The notes beneath the pieces are model-generated. The model was not told the DNA's origin. It was given only the letters and a program-made list of their open reading frames with translations, and did no database searches. Positions 37,301-47,965 of a DNA stretch of 64,000 bases are shown piece after piece. Source of the DNA: Xestospongia muta. Lineage: Eukaryota; Porifera; Demospongiae; Haplosclerida; Petrosiidae. The number at the start of each line of letters is the position of its first letter. Within the stretch, counting starts at the first letter, position 1. A program made the translations under genes and the position numbers. The DNA is taken from assembly GCA_963693285.1 (NCBI GenBank), contig OY848931.1:3195644-3259643 (forward strand), given 5' to 3'.

Positions 37301-40300
37301 TACATAATGATGGAACAACTCTTACAGCTGAAGGACTTGAAAGTGATTCTATACATGGATTGAAGAAAAACAAGATCAAAGGAACTGTAAGAAATCTTAA
37401 ACTTCAAGCAATTTTAAAGAAAAACAAGAAACCAGAAGTCAAAATTACAGGACTACTTCACTTAAAAGCAAACATCTGCTTTAATTGTCTGCTACATTTT
37501 GAAGCTACAAAACTAACACTTTTAAAAATAACATTATCTGAAGATATATCTATATGCAGTCTTCTAAAAGCTATTAACATAGAATCAGAAGATCTGGAAT
37601 CACTTGATCTTGTTTTAAAGAAAGGGGGCACACTTTATTTTGCTTCTAAAAGTTTCACTGATTCAGGGGAAAAGTATAAAGAGGGATATGACCTTAACTT
37701 GACAGCTTCTATTTTCTCCTTAGACAAAGTGTTCTCAGTCCATGCTCATTTTAGTAAGAAGCGTAAGCTAGAGTGGATGAAAGGATATGCATGTGAAAAA
37801 ATAAAAGTTGCTTTTGTGAAGTTTACAGATCTTGATTTTAAAAACGGACCAGCAATAGTCCACGAGAAAGGATGTACCAGATTTGAAGTCGGTATAGAGC
37901 TATTTGGATGGCAATTTTTGAAGGGTACACTGTCATTGATCAGGAAGAAAGAACGTGGACGCCGTGGACAAACTTACTTTGAAGGTTCTCCAAAACTTTG
38001 TATTGTAAACTTTTTCCAGCCATCAATTACTGTAAGATGGAGAAAAAAGGACTTTCGAGTTGTTAAGTTAGAACTTGGACTTGATCCTTTTGAATTGTTT
38101 GGTGATTTCCTGAGTTGTATTAAAAAATATGGTATGTTCTTATATAGGCTTGTCAAGAGTCTATCACCAACACCTACAGTTAAAGTAAGATTTAGTACTG
38201 ATGAGAATCCAGATCCAGACAGATATCTGATGATATGTAACTTCACTATTGTACTTGGAGTAATGTTTTTAGGATTTGAAATTGAAGGATTGGATATTCC
38301 TATTCGCATACGAATTCCAACAGGGTTTCTGGCAGATAGTTGGTCACAGTTTCTTCTTAAAATTGCAAAAGAAAATTATGCTGTAATTTTTGAAGCACTT
38401 TGGAATGTGGTCAGATATGAACTAATCAAAATTCCTGGAAAGATTATTAAAAGTGTTGTAAGAGGTGTCGTTGAAGTTGGAAAAGCTGTTGTTGAAGGTG
38501 CTAAAATGGTGGCAAAAGGAGTTGTAAAAGCAGGGAAAGCTGTTTGGGGATGGTTTCGTTGCATTTTTAATTGTATTAAAGTTGAGAGTGATCATGGTAT
38601 TGTAGGTAGTATCATTGGAGGGAAGCTATACTTTGATAAGGAGAGTGAAAAATGGGAGTGTGAACCAATTGAGCATTCAAACAAAGTCCCTCCATTTGCA
38701 GAGTTGTTTGGACCATATGCTGCAGTAATTGGTATAGGACAGTTTATAAAGGACATGTGCTCTGCTTGTGATGGAGATGATGTCACTCCTGAAGTAGATC
38801 AAATGATGAGAGATATAGCTTATATAGATGAAATCAGCAACCTAGCTCAGCAAGAAGTATCTGAACTATTGTCTGTAAAGGAACTTGATATGAAACTTGA
38901 CTCAAACAACAATATTTCATTAAGTTGGAAAATGAACGATGAAGTCACTGAGAAAGAAGAAGGTAAAGTTGATTACATAATCACCATCATTGCTACTGTA
39001 GTTTTTGAAGGCAAAATTTCTGATAATGAATTACAGCTCAAATATATAAAGAGGATAGCTAGTAATAACCCACTTGTTATAAAAGATGATAATTTCTCAA
39101 AAGTAATTTCAAGGGCAATCTCTATTAAGGTTTCCATTAAAGCCTGTGTTAGAATGACTGTCCAGCCTGAATTTAATAATGATATCATTCCAACTGATGA
39201 ACAAGAAATGAGTCGTTTCCGTTTACGTACTGGTACTGAACTTGTGAGAACAGAAGTTACCCTTCTTGGCAAGATACTTCACTGTGAGTTCTTCAAAGAA
39301 ATTAACCATTGCCAAGATCTTCATCCTCCTGTAATTTTACATCCTTACAACAATTGTCTTAAAAGGTGCATATCTGGTGAGATTCAAACAGTTGAAAATG
39401 CTGCTGAATACCTTGTTGAAATAGCAGACACAACCAAAAGAGTTTTGAACCGACAATTAATATCCCATCTTGATAATGACAATATTAACTTTTCTCTCAA
39501 ACTCCCTGATTCACTAGCTGACTATGAAAGTCCATACCAAATAAGAACTCTTTCCATTTCATCTGAAGGAACTAGTAGTGAGTATCATGAATGTATGCAA
39601 TTATTCAACCAGGAACATCTTCCACAATTGTCATGTTTACTTAATGAAAACTTGGAAGCAAAGCTGACATTACCACTGAAATCTATTGACAAATTTAAGT
39701 CAGGCTTGTCTGTAATTTTGAAATGCACTCCAGATGGGAAGACTCCAGTGTGTCTTATGGAACATTCTCTTGATCTAACAAATTACCAGCTGTGTGGAGA
39801 TGGTGAAGAAGTTGTTTTGTGTCACAAATTTTCTCTTGAGCAAGTAAGAAAAAAATTTGTGGAAGAACTTATCTGCCTTGAGAGCATGGTCATTGCAAAA
39901 GGTGATGAAAACACCCTGGATAGTGATCCCCTACTTTCCAATGAAATAAATCTACTTCCAACTCTAAAAGCATTGAATGTCTTCTATTCATTGGAAGTTG
40001 GAACTCTCATCGTAATCTGGACACAAGTCCCACATGCACAAGCCTACAAGATTGAGTTCTGTGATAAGGCAAACCAAGTGACAATTCTAACAAAGATCAT
40101 AACTGTTGATGACAAAGATGTTTTAGCCTTACTTGCTGAGAAACGCTATCCATCTCACAGTATTGTCAAGTGTACTGATTATTTACCTTCAGTATACTTT
40201 TTGAGTGAAAATGACATGAAAAGTCTTAACAGAAGAGAGTACATTGTCCAGATAACTGCTATGGGTCCTAATTGTATTTCTAGCCCTAGCAGAGAAACTA

Positions 40301-43300
40301 AAATTGAGTTCTTGGCAATGGAGATGAACTACCAAAAAGAAGATAACACTATCCAAGTCATTTTAGAAGAAAGAGAGGATTATCAATACCAGGTTGAACT
40401 TGTTGATGTTAGCGATCCTGCTTTACCAATATCTGTCTATAACCATCATTTATCAATGTATGAAAACAGAATGAAATTTCAACTTAATCTTGGCTCAATC
40501 AAATCTAAGCTTCACTCTGCCTCTTCTCTCAAAGTATTCATAAAATGCACAAGCAAAAAGATTGTAGAATATGCAAATTTAACTCCAGACAAATGTCAAG
40601 AAAAGATTTGGGAACATCAAGTTGCATTAGAGGTTGAAACAGGGGATATTCAAATTTTTGATTTTAAAGCCTTAAGTCAACAGGTGTTTTGTGGATATTC
40701 TTCAAGTGAGATCTCTGTGCAGCAACTTAGTGAAAAATTAGAATTATTATCAGTTGAGATCATTAAAAAAAGCACAAAAGGAGGTGAGTTTTATTGTACA
40801 TATATGTCTTATCCTAATTTTGGAACAATATCTTAATATATCATTATACATGATTATTGTTTCCTTGCACAGACGATATGACCTGTGATGGAGTTTGTAC
40901 ATATTCGTTAATGAAGACAGCACATGTTAAACAACCATTCTATCGTTGTGTTGATTGTTTTACTGAAAGATGCTGTGTCTCCTGCATTCGAAGCTGTCAC
41001 ATTAGCCATAACATACTGTATTGTGGTATTTTTAATAGCTTTTGTGACTGTGGTCTCAAAGAGTGTGAAAATAACTGTAAAATTGGTCATAAATGTTCTT
41101 TTGATGAACATAATGAACATTCTAGCATGTCCAAAATGAAAGGATTTGAATGTTATACATGCAGGGGAGAGGAATTTGAGTTTAACTGCTGCGAAACATG
41201 TGCTAATGAATGCCACCAGGGACATAGTTTAGTTCCTTTTAATTCCACAGATTTCATCTGCGACTGTGGTGAAAATAACCACAAAACAAAGCGATGCACT
41301 TATGACCAATATGGCAATACCTTAAAGCTACAAGAGTGGTATTCATGTCAAACATGCTGGCCAAATACATCTGATTTTGGCTGTTGTAAACTTTGTGCTA
41401 AAGAATGTCACTCAAGACATGAACTAGTACTAAATGAAGCAAAGGAGTTTTCATGTGACTGTGGTTTGAACAATCATTCAGCATCTCACTTGAGTGCTAT
41501 GGCAACAAGTGGCACTGCCTGTACATATGGTTCTATAAAAACCAATATTATTAAACAGCACATTTACAAATGCCATACCTGCAAAAACACACATTGTTGT
41601 GCTGCATGCATACAAAAATGTCACAAAGGTCACAATGTGGAATACAGTGGAATATTAAGTGCATTCTGTGACTGTGGCCTAAAGCACTGTGCCATAACTT
41701 GTAAGATTGGACCTAAATGCACCTATGATCAATACGGAAGTGCTGCCAGGAATCAGAAATGGTATGAATGCCTGTCCTGCTGGGATGAAGGATCAGGGTA
41801 TGGGTGCTGTGTGGTATGTGCTGAAGAATGCCATTCAGGACATAAATTAGTGTCTCACAAGTCAAGAGATTTTGTCTGCAACTGTGGTGGTAACAAACAC
41901 AAAGTAGCTCTTAAGAAAAGCAAAGAGTCATTTACTGTTGACAATGTTGTCTGTACCTATACTATAACAAAGAAGAAAAGTGTTGATCAGCCATTTTATC
42001 GATGCCACACCTGTTTCTCTGGGAGTAACAAAGGGTGTTGCAGTGCCTGTGTTGAATTTTGTCACAAAGGTCATAATATAGAAGACAGTGGAATAAGAAA
42101 TGCATTCTGTAACTGCGGCCTACTATGCTGTGACATACCTTGTAAGATTGGGTCCAAATGCACATACGATCAATATGTAAGATCTACCAAAAATCAGAAA
42201 TGGTATGAATGCCTGTCCTGCTGGGATATTAATGAAGGATCAGGCTATGGGTGTTGTGTAGTATGTGCTAAAGAATGCCATTCAGGACATAATTTAGTGT
42301 CTCATGAGTCGGGAGATTTCTTCTGTGACTGTGGTGCTAACAGTCACAAAGTAACACCAAAGAATAGTGTATGTACCTATACTGTTACAAAAAAAGAATG
42401 TATTAAACAGCCATTCTTTCAATGTCACACCTGTTTTACTGAGAGTAACAGTGGATGTTGCAGTGCCTGTGTTGAGAAATGTCACAAAGGTCACAATGTA
42501 GAATACAGTGGAATAATACATGCATTCTGTGACTGTGGTTTAGAGTGCTGTGACATTCCTTGTAGGCTTGAGTCAAAATGCACCTATGATCAATATGGAA
42601 GTGCTACAAGGAATCAGAAATGGTACAAATGCCTGTCCTGTTGGGATGAAGGATCAGAGTATGAATGCTGTGTAGTATGTGCTGAAGAATGCCATTCAGG
42701 ACATAATTTAGTGTCTCATGAATCAGGAAACTTCTGTGACTGTGGTGCCAATGGTCACAAAGTAACACCAAAGTACAGTGTTGATGCTGTATGTACCTAC
42801 ACTACCACAAAGAAAGAATACATTGACCAGCCATTCTATCGATGTCATACCTGTTTCTCTGAAAGTAATGAGGGATGTTGCAGTGCCTGTGTTGAGAATT
42901 GTCATAGAGGTCATGATATAAATGACAGTGGAATAAGAAATGCATTCTGTGACTGTGGGTTAGACTACTGTGCCATAACTTGTAAGATTGGACCCAAATG
43001 TACCTATGATCAGTATGGAAGTGCTACCAGGAATCAGAAATGGTACAAATGCCTGTCCTGTTGGGATGAAGGATCAGGCTATAGATGCTGTATAGTATGT
43101 GCTGAAGAATGCCATTCAGGACATAATTTAGTGTCTCACGAATCAGGAAACTTCTTCTGTGACTGCGGTGCCAACAGTCACAAAGTAACACCAAAGTACA
43201 ATGTTGATGCTGTATGTACCTACACTACCACAAAGAAAGAATATATTGACCAGCCATTCTATCGATGTCATACCTGTTTCTCTGAAAGTAATGAGGGATG

Positions 43301-44252
43301 TTGTAGTGCCTGTGCTGAGAATTGTCACAGAGGTCATGATGTAAAAAACAGTGGAATAAGAAGTGCATTCTGTGACTGTGGGTTAGACTACTGTGCCATA
43401 ACTTGTAAGATTGGACCCAAATGCACCTATGATCAATATGGAAGTGTTTTCATGAATCAGAAATGGTATGAATGCCTGTATTGTTGGGATGAAGGATCAG
43501 GCTTTGGGTGTTGTGTAGTATGTGCTGAAAAATGCCATTCAGGACATAATTTAGTGTCTCATGAATCAGGAGACTTCTTCTGTGACTGTGGTGCTAACAA
43601 TCATGAAGTAACACCAAAGTACAGTGTTAGTGTTGTATGTACCTACACTACCACAAAGAAAGAATATGTTGACCAGTGGTTCTATCGATGTCATACCTGT
43701 TTTACTGAGAGTACGAAGGGATGTTGTAGTGCCTGTGTTAAGAATTGTCACAGAGGTCATGATGTAGAAAACAGTGGAATAAGAAATACATTCTGTGACT
43801 GTGGCCTAGAGTGTTGTGCCATAACTTGTAAGATCGGACCCAAATGTACCTATGATCAATATGGAAGTGCTGCCAGGAATCAGAAATGGTATGAATGTCT
43901 GTCCTGCTGGGGTAAAGAATCAAGAATTAGTTGTTGTGAAGTATGTGCTAATGAATGCCATTCTGGACATGAATTAGTCCCTCATCATGATGCTGAAGAT
44001 TTCATCTGTCACTGTGGCATTAGTCGTCACCAGGCCAAAGTATGCACCTACTACTTCACTGGAAATCAATATTTAAGGCAACCTTTTTACTTTTGTCACT
44101 CTTGCTTTACTAATCCAAGAGCTGGTTGTTGTTATCAATGTATGCAAACTTGCCATTTGGGACACAACATTTCATTCAAAGGAAGCATAAATGGCTTCTG
44201 TGATTGTGGTAAATTTGACTGTAAAATTACATGTCAAATTGCTATACCATAA
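22396..44252 (+). CDS. Giant 280-aa-repeat / poly-UBR-box protein
   Basis: Exons 22396-22469, 23382-23502, 23551-23620, 25025-40783 and 40873-44252; all four junctions are GT-AG and in phase, giving about 6467 aa. Residues 1-45 hold two hydrophobic helices separated by a tight turn (MVTYVIVLLNIQFW, GVLACLPILLVIVLLLI). Residues 97-105 read GTSSCGKES, a P-loop-like motif with Glu after the Lys; VAILDEIQ follows further on. Twelve 280-residue repeats fill about 285-3644, then two divergent units and a beta-rich region. A Val/Ala/Lys-rich helix covers about 4560-4600, and fibronectin-III-like segments lie near 4710-4850 and 5066-5190. Sixteen UBR-box-like modules form residues 5343-6467. I do not recognise the 280-aa repeat. 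UBR boxes bind destabilising N-terminal residues, so multivalent N-degron binding is the best guess. No RING or HECT domain is visible. The first three exons are the least certain. Confidence 0.75.
23621..25024 (+). other. Intron 3 of the giant gene
   Basis: A 1.4-kb AT-rich intron, long for this window, with GTAATG at the donor and TTTTTTTAG at the acceptor. It contains no coding-like stretch or recognised element. The 912-bp intron 1 (22470-23381) likewise holds nothing recognisable. Confidence 0.55.
25612..36459 (+). repeat. 840-bp coding tandem repeat array (12 units plus divergent ends)
   Basis: Units of exactly 840 bp start at 25612, 26452, 27292, 28132, 28972, 29812, 30652, 31492, 32332, 33172, 34012 and 34852. 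A 768-bp divergent unit starts at 35692 and another divergent unit at 36460. Units 2-11 differ at only a handful of bases; units 1 and 12 are visibly older. Each encodes 280 residues including SSDLNLSSIVGTISHQELVK, MAFNITKECLLVEGKISNLG, LLAFSLPNNSFNQI, SGLLFIGNVLVKTESGLLKR and LYFSVSFEEIGVTGEGTM. The alternating hydrophobic pattern suggests beta strands (inference). Shared silent variants show duplication in blocks of three. Confidence 0.95.
40894..44249 (+). repeat. Array of sixteen UBR-box-like zinc-binding modules
   Basis: Modules begin with C-T-Y/F near 40894, 41095, 41295, 41519, 41718, 41952, 42160, 42372, 42579, 42791, 42999, 43215, 43422, 43638, 43845 and 44043. The pattern is C-T-Y, then Y-x-C-x2-C, then C-C-x2-C-x3-C-H-x2-H, then F-x-C-D-C-G. 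This is the layout of the UBR box as in UBR4/BIG. Type A has QPFYRCHTCF and FCDCGLxCC; type B has DQYGSA, NQKWYECLSCW, CAEECHSGH and a DFFCDCG ending. Order is A-B-B-A-B-A-B-A-B-A-B-A-B-A-B-A, with a super-repeat of about 423 bp from 41519 on. Confidence 0.88.
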
Positions 44253-44639
44253 AATTGAACTAATTATTTAATTTGTTTATAGATCCACTTCAGAATTGCT
44301 ATAATTATGTAAAGATTTACTACTTTTTTGTTCCCTCAAAATTTCATTTAAGATCATAACTTTTAAAAATAGATCGTGTGATTATTAATTATATTATCTT
44401 CTTTAAAATAATTTTGTGCAAATTTTTGTATTTTTTCCTTAAAATAAAAAGTTTGATGTCACAAGAACAATTCAATAAATGAAGTTGGTATTAGCTGTAT
44501 ATGAAGTTATTTAGATCAACAGAGATGATGACTACATACTTGCTATTGGAAAAGAAGAATTAATATGAAAGAGATGTGGCTATTCTTTGATAGAAGGGAG
44601 TCATATTTTAGCAGAGTCTGTATTACATCTTTTTATACT
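44253..44639. other. 3' flank of the giant gene
   Basis: AT-rich DNA with AATAAA-type words near 44442 and 44473 that could serve as polyadenylation signals for the giant gene. No gene is seen. Confidence 0.45.
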
Positions 44640-45621
44640 TAGTATTCAACCCTTCAATTGGTACATACATGGATCATATACTATCACATGATGCCTCTAT
44701 AGTCACTACACTGCAAGGCAAAACATTTGTTTGATGAGAGCATCAATGTAATAAGAATATACAGTAGCTCATTTGTTAGGTTTGAATGCTCTTTGTTGTT
44801 TGAACTGTCCATAATGTATTGATATAAACTGGTAATCAGGTAGTGATGAAACTTTTGTGGATTCACTTCTTTATCTTCAGAACATTCATGGCATCTATGT
44901 AAAAGGACACATTGGAACCACCTCTTTTACATGTATGTCCAATAATGCCATTAGCAACTAACTGGTGATACTGCTGTGAGTAAAGATCCCAAAGCTATTG
45001 TAGGTGAGGCTCATGTTAGAGGTCAATGTTGGCATCTACAAGGGTCTATTGAGCAAGAAGTAGTGATAAAGATAGTTAACCTATTCAAAGATATCATTTT
45101 TTTGATAAATTATAAACATTAGAATGAGTACTTATACATGTATATGTAAATGTACATTTTATATACTGGTTACTACTGAGGGCCAAATAGCATGTGGTTC
45201 TTTAAAATTATGTGATATCTCTTGTATAGTGTGTAATTATGATCTACAAATTACATTATATTATGTCCTATCTCTTTATATAGTCTGTACTTAAAGTTCA
45301 ATTAAAAGATTATGCTATGTCAGCTTTTGAACAAACTGTATTACATTTAACAAAGATGCTATCTTACATTTATGCCTTCAACAAATACCATTTGGTCATG
45401 AGGACTTACTATAATTGATGACTAGAGTATCTAGTCGTCTGATGCATTACGATCAATAGAACAATCTATAGTTGGAACCACCTAATGGATGAATGAATAG
45501 ATGAATTGGTGAATCGATCAATGAATGGGTATATAGATGAATGAACAAATAGATAAATGAATGGCAGATGAATGAATAACTGGATAAACAAATTGATAAA
45601 AAGATAGACAGAGAAAAAGAG

Positions 45622-45706
<85 letters not shown>

Positions 45707-45721
45707 AGGGAGGGAGGGAGG

Positions 45722-45761
<40 letters not shown>
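45622..45761. repeat. (GA)n / (GGGA)n microsatellite
   Basis: About 140 bp of nearly pure GA dinucleotides with a central GGGA block (about 45700-45728). Its counterparts in the other arm and in the direct copies are CT tracts at 54255-54275, 56157-56197 and 57404-57453. Confidence 0.97.
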
Positions 45762-45764
<3 letters not shown>

Positions 45765-46619
45765 TATACTCTAAAGAATTGAGTGATATCATTACCTCTT
45801 GGGCAGCAACACATGGTAAATGCAGATAATAATAACTGGCCTCATTTTTCAATATTAACTATAGTATGTCTACAAGTTAAATGTTAGGAATAAATTTTGT
45901 AAACATTTATTCTCACATGCAATGATGTCCTTTGTGTAATTCTTCTCCATGATGAACCTAGTCATATAACATAAGCATCAAGTTGAACATTATCTATACT
46001 TACTATTCAATCCTTCAATTGATACATACAAGGTTCATATATACTATCACATGATGCCTCTATAGTCTATACTACAAGGCAAAACATCACAGGTAGTGAT
46101 GAAACTTTTGTGGATGTACTTCTTGTATCTTTAGAACATCCATGGCATCTATGTAAAAGGATAAATGTATATGTCTTGTTGTATAATGATTATAAAACAA
46201 TATTTTCAATTCCCAAGTCTTAATAGTTTTTCCATTGTTATGTTATGATACAATGGCATGTTCATTGCCTCTTATAACTGTCTAAATGTTTTGTCAATTG
46301 ATATGATCAGTCCATTGAATAACTAACCTCATTGCAACAAGTTCATGTTTTTAGTACTTTTGTTCTTAACATTAAAGAGCACATTGGCCATTGAAGAGGG
46401 TTCTTCTGTTTGTTCAAAGTTAGAATCTGTCTTTTCTTCTTTTCCTTCTTTGAATTGAGGAGACTACCAAATACCTGAATGGATACATGCATAGATAGAT
46501 AAGTCAATAAAATTATATGGATGAATGAATGAATGACATGACAGTACATCAATTCTCTTTTTAACTGTGAAGTCAATAATATAAATGATCTAAATGCCTC
46601 AGTTTCACAATCTTTTTGC

Positions 46620-46990
46620 ATAGGAATAGTAGTAATTGGACAGGAATAAGAGCAGGTTTATCAGGTTGACCCAGTATTTCAACTTGTCTAGCTTGTATGT
46701 TATTTTGAACTCCATGTAACTCAAAATGCACAACTTTATACTGTTCATCATCTTCAGGTACTATGAGAGTCTTCCAACCATTACAACTAGTAGCCAGCCA
46801 TATTACACAATATAGGGCAGCTTAATGACTATTTACAGTAAATATAAATATCACATTAATAATATCAAAAAATGAGGTATTTTAATGCAAACAGTAGTGT
46901 TGTACTTTTTACCTTATCAACTTCTTTCAAGCTGTCTTTGTCAGGTCCATCAGAGAGATAACTGTTCAATTCATTGCTATATGATAGTAC
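46620..46990 (-). pseudogene. MYCBP2 DOC-like fragment, inverted copy
   Basis: Reverse-strand copy of the fragment at 54961-55356. It reads GWKTLIVPEDDEQYKVVHFE and QARQVEILGQPDKPA, the pattern of the DOC/APC10-like beta-sandwich found in MYCBP2/Highwire. Both ends run into repeat DNA with no adjoining exons, so it is a dead fragment carried in the left arm. Confidence 0.6.
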
Positions 46991-47965
46991 ATAGAAATAC
47001 TAACTACTTATCTATAGCTCACTCTTTGTACAATCATCTATAAACCTATTCCTCTGTTTAAAATATAAATCCATCCCTCTATTAATCTACCCACCCACAC
47101 ATCCATCAACTACACATCTGTCCATCTATTCATCTATTCTTACTCTAGAGTCAACTGATCATCAATATGAATAAAGTAATCAAATATCTTGATTACTTTA
47201 TTGTAAGTTACAGTAATAGAATGAGACTTACCACATGTTCATCATGAAATTCTCAGAAGGTTTTACTAGATCCATTACTCAGATTATTGCTCATAGTATC
47301 ATTAAAGGAGACCTTTAGTTTAACATCAGAAAATATGTTAGTCATTAATTCTGATAATGTGTCATGTGGATATAAAAATGCAGTGTCCACTTACTTCTGT
47401 ATTAAGTATTCTGTCCAATAGTAACATGTATGTCTAAATATACCTCTCGATCAATCTGATAGTCATCTATGTATTGTACATCTAATCTATCTCTTTGTAT
47501 TGCACTCTATCTGCTTTTCAGACATTCCCTCTTTCAGTCAAATATCTTACAACTTGTTTCCAGGTTCTTTCTCTCCCTCAACCTCTTCCATGCCATAGAG
47601 AACTTTACTTATGTTAGCAAATACTTCATTTTGAAGTAGAAATGAAGTTGGAAATAAAGACAACAATATTCGAGAGCCATTTCTTGAACTATAGAAACAA
47701 CAGCTAACAAAGGAGAGAGAGAGAGAAAGAGAGAGAAAGAGAATATACTTTAAAGAATTAAGTATATCATTACGTCTTGGACAGCAGTATAAGGTACATG
47801 AACATGCACACAATAATAACTGGCCTCATTTTTCAATATTAACTATAATATGTCTACAAGTTAAATGTTAAGAATAAATTGTGTAGACATTCTTTTTCAC
47901 ATACAATGATGTCCTTTGTGTAATTTTTCTCCAGATGAACTTAGTCATATAAAATAGAACAACAT

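Larger units (their letters stand above)
44640..47965. repeat. Left arm of a long inverted repeat
   Basis: Read in reverse complement, this arm follows 54050-57195 almost continuously. Markers that match in order are the block around ACATGATGCCTCTATAGTC, a (GA)n tract facing a (CT)n tract, the DOC-like piece, and the block ending near AGATGAACTTAGTC. Identity is high by eye, with small indels. The arm also contains an internal repeat (44640-44890 resembles 45990-46170). A forward coding-like scrap, VQLKDYAMSAFEQTVLHLTK, lies at about 45297-45356. The right end of the arm interrupts the CLASP pseudogene. Confidence 0.8.

Noticed and set aside
45466..45852. Ser/Leu-rich ORFs over the GA tract, and similar ones at 16491-17157 and 56066-56412
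   Set aside because: They are translations of microsatellites without conserved flanks.
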